Shown here: positions 5,999 to 10,519 of the stretch, one piece after another | How positions within the stretch are numbered: position 1 is the first letter of the stretch | How the letters are laid out: each line of letters starts with the position of its first letter | Assembly (NCBI GenBank): GCA_017860725.1 | Contig: JAGDMX010000125.1 | Location: forward strand, 1 to 10,519 | Direction of reading: 5' to 3' | DNA from: Chloroflexota bacterium | GTDB lineage: Bacteria; Chloroflexota; Anaerolineae; Anaerolineales; UBA4823 | Length of the DNA: 10,519 nt | The notes under the pieces: generated by a model | What the model was told of the DNA's origin: nothing | Seen by the model: the letters and a program-made list of their open reading frames with translations, nothing else | Databases searched by the model: none | Program-made: the position numbers and the translations under genes

Positions 5999-7126
5999 AT
6001 GCAATACGATCTGGTTTTTGAAGGTGGTGGCGCCAAAGGCGGCGCCTTTACCGGTGCCATCCGCGCCTTCGAGCGCCGCGGCTATACTGTCGGCCGTGTC
6101 ATCGGCTCATCGGCCGGCTCCATCGTCGCCGTGCTCATCGCCGCTGGCTACGACGCTGCAGCCTGCCAGCATGCCCTTGAGCAAAAGCTCCCCGATGGGC
6201 GCTCGGTCTTCGCCAGTTTCCTGGATACTCCCAACCTAGATGCTGACGACCAGATGTCAGCCGGCCTGCGTTCCTGGCTGATCACCGAGCTGGACAATCC
6301 TGCCCTGCCCAATTCCATCGAGCCGGTTGTCGATCGCCTCATGGACGGCCTGGTGAGCAAGGAGCTGGTGCGCCACCTGCTTTCCCTGCTCCTCTGGGGC
6401 GGCTGGTATTCCGGCAAAGCCTTCCGTAGCTGGCTGCGCGATCGCCTGGATCAGGACGGGCGCGGCCTGGCTGACGCGACCCTTTTGGAGTTCTACCAGA
6501 AAACCGGCTCGGATTTTTCCGCCGTCGCTGCCGATGTCACCGGGCGCGAGATGTTGGTGCTTAACCACCGCACCGCTCCCGAATGCCCTATCATTTGGGC
6601 CGTGCGTATGTCGATGGGCTGCCCCTTCGCCTGGCCGGAGGTTGTCTGGCACGCCGAGTGGGGTCCCTACCGCGGTCGTGACCTCACCGGGCATCGCGTT
6701 GTCGATGGTGGCTTGCTCTCCAACTTTCCCATCCGCCTGTTCGTCTCCAGCGACGAGAACATCGATCAAATTATGGGCGAAAACTCCATCTCGGACCAGG
6801 TCATCGGCCTGCTCATTGACGAGACCATCCCGGTCCCTGGCGTGGATGAGCCGCTCAAGCACACTTCAGCCGCCACCGGTATCCTCGAGCATCTCGACCT
6901 GCTCCAGGAATCCGTCTGGCGCATCCAGGGCCTTGCCGATACCGTCCTGGGTGGTCATGACCGCACCGTCCTGGCCGCCTACGAACACATGGTCTGCCGC
7001 CTGCCCGCCAAAGCCATCGGCACCCTCGACTTCGACATGCCTCCCGAGCGCATGTCCGCCCTCGTCGCCGCCGGTGAAACCGCTATGTACGCCTACCTGG
7101 ACGCCCTCGAAAACCGCCACAATTAG
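5999..7126 (+). CDS. Patatin-like phospholipase (serine lipid acyl hydrolase)
   Basis: The 375-residue protein carries the full patatin catalytic dyad. The oxyanion-hole motif GGGAKGG is at 9-15, right after the first strand. The nucleophile elbow GSSAG is at 36-40 with Ser38, and the catalytic DGG is at 236-238 with Asp236 in VVDGGLLSNFP. No signal peptide or long membrane segment is seen, so it is probably cytoplasmic or membrane-associated. Family members cleave acyl chains from phospholipids or other lipids; the physiological substrate is unknown. AAGGAGG lies 8 bases before the ATG, an excellent ribosome site. TTGAAA at 5915-5920 with a weak TATCAG 16 bases on is a possible promoter. It converges with the ABC operon, 54 bases apart. 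No secretion, toxin or nucleotide-cyclase partner is adjacent, so the CBASS-type effector role known for some patatins is not supported. Confidence 0.93.
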   Translation: MQYDLVFEGGGAKGGAFTGAIRAFERRGYTVGRVIGSSAGSIVAVLIAAGYDAAACQHALEQKLPDGRSVFASFLDTPNLDADDQMSAGLRSWLITELDNPALPNSIEPVVDRLMDGLVSKELVRHLLSLLLWGGWYSGKAFRSWLRDRLDQDGRGLADATLLEFYQKTGSDFSAVAADVTGREMLVLNHRTAPECPIIWAVRMSMGCPFAWPEVVWHAEWGPYRGRDLTGHRVVDGGLLSNFPIRLFVSSDENIDQIMGENSISDQVIGLLIDETIPVPGVDEPLKHTSAATGILEHLDLLQESVWRIQGLADTVLGGHDRTVLAAYEHMVCRLPAKAIGTLDFDMPPERMSALVAAGETAMYAYLDALENRHN

Positions 7127-7180
7127 CGGGCTCAGTAGGTCGGTGCATTCCTGATTGCTCTGGATCGGGGATTGAGGGGG

Positions 7181-8038
7181 TTATCCCTTGACCGCCCCGG
7201 CTGTAATTCCACTCACAATGTAACGCTGGAAGATGAGTGCCAGCAAGACCGGCGGGATGGCTGCCAGGACTCCCCCGGCCATCATCGCCGTGATGTCGGT
7301 AACGTAGCGTCCCACAAATTCGGAAATCGCTACCGGCGCCGTTTTGGATGCCAGCGTGCTGGTGAAAATCAGGGCATAGAAGAATTCATCCCAGGATAGC
7401 AAGAACACGAACAAACCGGTCGAGACCAGCCCTGGCGCGGAGATTGGCATCACGATCCGCCACAGGATTTCCAGCCGCGAGCAGCCATCGATGCGCGCCG
7501 CGTCCTCCAGCTCGACCGGTATGCTCTGGAAGAAAGACGCCATCAGCCAGATGGCAAACGGCAACGAGAAGGTCAGGTAGGTGATCACCAGCACCGACGG
7601 CTTATCGATTAAGCTCAAGTGGGATGCCACAATAAACAACGGGATGACCAGCGATATCTCTGGAATCATGCGCGTCCCCAGCACGCCCACCAGGATTCCC
7701 CGGCTGTAGCGGAATGGTACCCGCACCAGCGCGTAAGCCGCCAGCCCACCCACCACCAGGCAGATCACAGTCACCGCCGAAGCCACCTTGAAAGAGTTCA
7801 GCAGGGTAATCGCAATCGTTCGCGACACTTCCGAGGTAGAGCTTCCCGGCAGGAAGATATTGAGATAATTGACCAGGGTCGGGTTTTGCGGGATCCAATG
7901 CGGCGGCACTGTCAACAGTTCGGCGCGGGTTGAAATACTGGCGGTCAGCAGCCATAAGACGGGCAGGTAAATAAATGCCAGTACCGGCAGGGTTAAGGCG
8001 AACATCCCGATCTTGGAGAGAATTTTCCGGCGGCGCAT
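7181..8038 (-). CDS. CUT1-family sugar ABC transporter permease, MalG/UgpE type
   Basis: The 285-residue inner-membrane protein has an N-terminal membrane segment (about 11-33) and several further hydrophobic segments. The EAA loop ELEDAARIDGCSRLEILWRI is at 176-195 and continues into VMPISAPG; this loop contacts the ATPase. The following SWDEFFYALIFTS (215-227) is typical of MalG-type permeases. It pairs with the next permease and the lipoprotein to import a carbohydrate or glycerol-phosphate-like solute. Its ATG overlaps the stop of the upstream permease by one base (TAATG), with AGGAG ahead, so translation is probably coupled. It is the last gene of the operon; the next gene is convergent, so no ATPase follows. 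Confidence 0.94.
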   Translation of the reverse strand: MRRRKILSKIGMFALTLPVLAFIYLPVLWLLTASISTRAELLTVPPHWIPQNPTLVNYLNIFLPGSSTSEVSRTIAITLLNSFKVASAVTVICLVVGGLAAYALVRVPFRYSRGILVGVLGTRMIPEISLVIPLFIVASHLSLIDKPSVLVITYLTFSLPFAIWLMASFFQSIPVELEDAARIDGCSRLEILWRIVMPISAPGLVSTGLFVFLLSWDEFFYALIFTSTLASKTAPVAISEFVGRYVTDITAMMAGGVLAAIPPVLLALIFQRYIVSGITAGAVKG

Positions 8039-8943
8039 TACTCGCTCTGCTCCTGTGGACGGTAAAGGAATCGAATATATATCACGGCCATCAGCAAAGT
8101 GAACAGCGAGATCAGGAAGGATAACGCCGCACCGGTGCCCAGCTTGCCATAGGCGAAGGTTTCCAGGTAGGTCAGGTAGGTGATCGTCATCGTGGCGAAG
8201 GCCGGGCCGCCGCGCGTGATGATGTACACGATATCGAACACGCGAAAAGCCTCCACCGTGCGCACGATCAGCACCACCAGGATCGCCAGGCGTAGCTGCG
8301 GCAGGCGAATATACCAGAAACGCTTCCAGGCATTGGCGCCATCGACTTTGGCGGCTTCATCCAGCTCTTCCGGCAGGGCTGCCAGGGCTGCCTGAAAGAT
8401 CAGCGCCGCAAACGGCAGCACATGCCACAGGTCGGCTAAAATCACCAGGTTCATTGCCGAGGCCGGCTTGACCAGCCACACCTGGTAGCGCGTGATAATC
8501 CCCAGTTCCTGCAGTAGGCCGTTTAGTGCGCCAAAATCGGCGCTGTAAATCCAGCGCCACATCGCCCCGTTCACAATCGTCGGGATTGCCCACGGGATGA
8601 TCAGGCTAACTCGTAAAAAGCGCCAACCGGGCGGGTGAGACTGGATCAGCTGGGCGATAGCCAGTCCTAGGATCAGCTCCAGTCCCACCGAGACGATCGT
8701 GAAATACAGCGTCCGGCCGATGGTCGCCCAAAAAGTCGGGTCTGTCAGCAGCCCGCGATAATTTTCCAGCCCTACAAAGGTCTTTGGCAGGTTGATCCCT
8801 GCGGGAGCTTCAAAGAAACTCAGGTAAAGCGTATTCAGGATGGGGTATAAGGTAACTCCCAGGATAATGACCAGGCTGGGCGCGATTAAGAACCAGGCCA
8901 AACGCTGGTCCTTTTGGCGCATAGTGAGCTGAGATTTCATCAC
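8038..8943 (-). CDS. CUT1-family sugar ABC transporter permease, MalF/UgpA type
   Basis: The 301-residue membrane protein starts with a short cytoplasmic region and a membrane segment at about 16-41. The EAA loop EELDEAAKVDGANAWKRFWY is at 192-211 and runs into IRLPQ. FDIVYIITRGGPAFATM (236-252) is the hallmark of MalF/UgpA-type permeases. It forms a heterodimer with the neighbouring MalG-type permease. The start may be the GTG at 8943 or the adjacent ATG at 8940; ATG is slightly preferred by codon identity. The only ribosome-site-like GGAG lies in the 3' arm of the stem-loop just upstream, at a long distance, so translation may be weak or structure-controlled. Confidence 0.94.
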   Translation of the reverse strand: MMKSQLTMRQKDQRLAWFLIAPSLVIILGVTLYPILNTLYLSFFEAPAGINLPKTFVGLENYRGLLTDPTFWATIGRTLYFTIVSVGLELILGLAIAQLIQSHPPGWRFLRVSLIIPWAIPTIVNGAMWRWIYSADFGALNGLLQELGIITRYQVWLVKPASAMNLVILADLWHVLPFAALIFQAALAALPEELDEAAKVDGANAWKRFWYIRLPQLRLAILVVLIVRTVEAFRVFDIVYIITRGGPAFATMTITYLTYLETFAYGKLGTGAALSFLISLFTLLMAVIYIRFLYRPQEQSE

Positions 8944-8952
8944 CAGATAGGG

Positions 8953-8991
8953 AGATCTCCAACATACCTGGGGGTGGTATGTTGGAGATCT
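8953..8991 (-). promoter_or_regulatory. Perfect 16-bp intercistronic stem-loop
   Basis: agatctccaacatacc (8953-8968) and ggtatgttggagatct (8976-8991) are perfect inverted copies around a 7-base loop. The structure sits in the 64-base gap between the binding-protein gene and the first permease. No T-run follows on the transcribed strand, so it is not a simple terminator. In sugar ABC operons such a hairpin commonly protects the upstream mRNA and lowers permease expression. Here the 3' arm also contains the only GGAG before the permease start, so it could hide the ribosome site. Confidence 0.75.
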
Positions 8992-9007
8992 GGATAATCA
9001 GTTGCGG

Positions 9008-10324
9008 CTATTGAGCAGCTAGCTCGGCCCACTTGGCAGCCGCTGCGTCCAGGGCTTCCTGGGGGGTCTTTTGCCCCGTCAGGGCTTCTTGCAGAGCCAG
9101 TTGCAGTGCGGTTGAGCCCTCTTGATAGTAGGCAATATTCGGTCGCAGCACGGCATACTGGAATTGGTCGGCGAATGCCGGCACGGTCACCGGATTGGAG
9201 CGCGAAGCAGCCTTGAGTGTATCCAGGTTCTCGCCCTCATAGGCCGTTGCCCAAATCGGCAGCTGGTTCGAGGAGTACTTCATCTGCGTATCCAGGCTGG
9301 TCAGGAAAGTGACGTACTTCCAGGCCGCCTCAACGTTGGGAGAAGTGGCGGTGATCGAGAACCCGCTCGAGCCATCCACCGATGCACTCGGCGGATTTCC
9401 ACCGATGCTCTCGAATACTGGAATGTTGGTGATGCCCACCTTGCCGGTAACCTGTGAGTTTTCCGTATCGAAGTTCGCTACATCGTACATGAACAGCCAG
9501 TTCAACGCGAAGGCAGCCTTGCCCTGAGCGAAGGTGTTCAGGACATCTCCTTCCAGGTATTGTGCCGACGCCGGATTGGACAGGCCGTTGTCTATTGTGC
9601 TCTTCATCCATTCCAGCACAGCGACACCCTGTTCGTTATTGAAAGCCGGTTGGCCGCTCTCATCCAGGAATGTACCGCCGTTGCCGTACAGCAAGGCGGT
9701 GAAATCGCAGATTGCCGCTTCGGCCTGCGCCCACGACCACACGATAGGATATTCGACCAGACCCTGGTCTTTCATTGCCTGTGCCATCGTTAACAGCTCT
9801 TCCCAGGTCTTTGGCGGGTTTGTAAAACCGGCCTGCTGTAGAAGATCCGTATTGTAGAACAGGTATTTCGTATCCAGCAGCCAGGGCATACCGTAGGATT
9901 TGCCGTTCCGGGTCACCACGTTCCAGGCCGTCGGGAAGATGTCGTCCTTCATTTCCTGGGTCGCCTTATCTGTTATATCGGTCAGGTAGCCCTTCTTGAT
10001 AAACTCGTCATACCACACAACATCCGTCATGACCACGTCATAGGCCGGCGGTGTCGTTGCCGCGCCGGTCACGAATTTATCGTGTACCTGTTCGTACGGG
10101 ACATAGGTCATCTCAATCGTGATATCCGGATTAGCCGCCATGAACTCAGTCGCCACTTCGTTCATCTGGTCGACCGACATCGCCGCCTGGTCCATCGTCA
10201 GCACTCTCACGATTGCTTTTTCGCCTGCGGGCGCCTGGGTCTCACTTGTCGATTGGCAGCCCACCACGCTGATCACGAGCAGCACGGCGACCATTAACAG
10301 GGCAGTTCTTTGGAAAGTACGCAT
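9008..10324 (-). CDS. Extracellular solute-binding lipoprotein of a CUT1 sugar ABC transporter
   Basis: The 438-residue protein is a family 1 (SBP_bac_1 type) binding protein. A lipoprotein signal peptide is clear: basic MRTFQR, a hydrophobic stretch at 8-21 and lipobox VVGC with acylated Cys23, followed by a polar, Ala/Pro-containing linker. The mature part has the usual opening strand and helix (VRVLTMDQAA, then EFMAANPDITIEMTYVPY), a VVMTDVVWYDEFIKKGYLTDIT segment and PKTWEEL typical of these proteins. It would sit on the outer face of the cytoplasmic membrane and deliver a sugar to the two permeases. The specific sugar cannot be read from sequence. AAGAAGGAG lies 6 bases ahead of the ATG. 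It is the first gene of the operon, with its own promoter and candidate operator. Confidence 0.95.
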   Translation of the reverse strand: MRTFQRTALLMVAVLLVISVVGCQSTSETQAPAGEKAIVRVLTMDQAAMSVDQMNEVATEFMAANPDITIEMTYVPYEQVHDKFVTGAATTPPAYDVVMTDVVWYDEFIKKGYLTDITDKATQEMKDDIFPTAWNVVTRNGKSYGMPWLLDTKYLFYNTDLLQQAGFTNPPKTWEELLTMAQAMKDQGLVEYPIVWSWAQAEAAICDFTALLYGNGGTFLDESGQPAFNNEQGVAVLEWMKSTIDNGLSNPASAQYLEGDVLNTFAQGKAAFALNWLFMYDVANFDTENSQVTGKVGITNIPVFESIGGNPPSASVDGSSGFSITATSPNVEAAWKYVTFLTSLDTQMKYSSNQLPIWATAYEGENLDTLKAASRSNPVTVPAFADQFQYAVLRPNIAYYQEGSTALQLALQEALTGQKTPQEALDAAAAKWAELAAQ

Positions 10325-10359
10325 ATTTTTCTCCTTCTTGGTTTAGAGGTCTTTTTCAT

Positions 10360-10381
10360 CTTTCACGAAAAGCAGTGAAAG
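10360..10381. promoter_or_regulatory. Inverted repeat in the operon leader, candidate repressor site
   Basis: CTTTCAC (10360-10366) and GTGAAAG (10375-10381) are perfect 7-base arms around 8 bases. The site lies just downstream of the predicted transcription start of the binding-protein operon. This position and symmetry suit a dimeric repressor that responds to the transported sugar (LacI or similar), but the regulator is not in the window. Confidence 0.5.
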
Positions 10382-10395
10382 TTTCGTATGTAATT

Positions 10396-10424
10396 ATCCT
10401 AGCAGAATACAAATTGAAAGTCAA
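10396..10424 (-). promoter_or_regulatory. Sigma-70-type promoter of the sugar ABC operon
   Basis: On the minus strand TTGACT (10419-10424) and TAGGAT (10396-10401) are separated by exactly 17 bases. A start near 10389 would give a leader of about 65 bases containing the inverted repeat at 10360-10381 and a strong ribosome site. Confidence 0.65.
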
Positions 10425-10519
10425 CGACTTCCCCAGGCATCTTCTCCTCCCCCATGAATCCCGGCTTGATCGTGGGCGATTCCTGGAGGGTAGCCCCTCG
10501 TAGATTGTCGCAGTCCCGA
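10402..10519 (-). other. Right edge upstream of the ABC operon
   Basis: One minus-strand frame is open from the edge and reads, in part, LRGATLQESPTIKPGFMGEE before a TAG at 10399-10401. It would overlap the operon promoter. All three minus frames are open over the outer ~80 bases, so openness is not informative. It could be the tail of an upstream gene or plain intergenic sequence. Confidence 0.2.

Noticed and set aside
6257..6862. 201-codon minus-strand frame, and a 206-codon alternative plus-strand frame at 6534-7154
   Set aside because: Both lie within the patatin-like gene, whose catalytic motifs fix the true frame; neither resembles a known fold.
5999..7126. Patatin-like gene as an antiphage (CBASS-type) effector
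   Set aside because: No cyclic-nucleotide synthase or accessory genes are adjacent, and the neighbours are a P450 and a sugar transporter.
1..10519. CRISPR array, tRNA, rRNA or insertion sequence
   Set aside because: No regularly spaced repeats, cloverleaf-like sequence, transposase motif or terminal inverted repeat with target duplication was seen on reading both strands.

Overview
The window is a mid- to high-GC bacterial segment. It holds a mix of intact genes, 3' gene stubs and a classical sugar-transport operon. Nothing in it names the organism. The gene style suggests an environmental, possibly Chloroflexota (Anaerolineae-like) genome: a CUT1-type ABC operon without its ATPase, a bacterial P450 beside small-molecule methyltransferase and SnoaL genes, and a rifampin-phosphotransferase-like protein. 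This assignment is inference only.

Left part (1-4105). A possible gene runs off the left edge on the minus strand. About 500 bases without an intact gene follow; they hold one copy of a dispersed ~70-bp repeat and a short coding-like tail. Next, on the plus strand, comes a detached C-terminal swivelling (phosphohistidine) domain at 575-877. It lies directly ahead of a 544-residue protein that ends in the same domain but lacks an ATP-grasp domain. A frameshifted stub of an isoprenylcysteine carboxyl methyltransferase-like gene then precedes an intact LCM/polyketide-type O-methyltransferase (2720-3532). A convergent SnoaL-like gene (3674-4105) closes this part.

Middle part (4106-7126). A 303-bp intergenic region contains a palindrome, two stem-loops and the second repeat copy. 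It is followed by an intact cytochrome P450 on the minus strand (4409-5737) and a divergently transcribed patatin-like phospholipase (5999-7126). A small coding-like frame overlaps the P450 start.

Right part (7127-10519). A minus-strand operon runs from a substrate-binding lipoprotein (9008-10324) through two permeases (8038-8943 and 7181-8038, one-base stop/start overlap). It has a good sigma-70-type promoter, an inverted repeat just downstream that could be an operator, and a perfect 16-bp intercistronic stem-loop between the binding-protein gene and the first permease. No ATPase is present, so a shared one is presumably encoded elsewhere.

The most noteworthy pattern is that several C-terminal gene stubs each lie directly upstream of, or overlap, an intact gene start. 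I see no convincing new defence or mobile system. The methyltransferase, SnoaL, P450 and phosphotransferase-like genes could belong to small-molecule modification or antibiotic resistance, but the sequence alone does not show that they act together.
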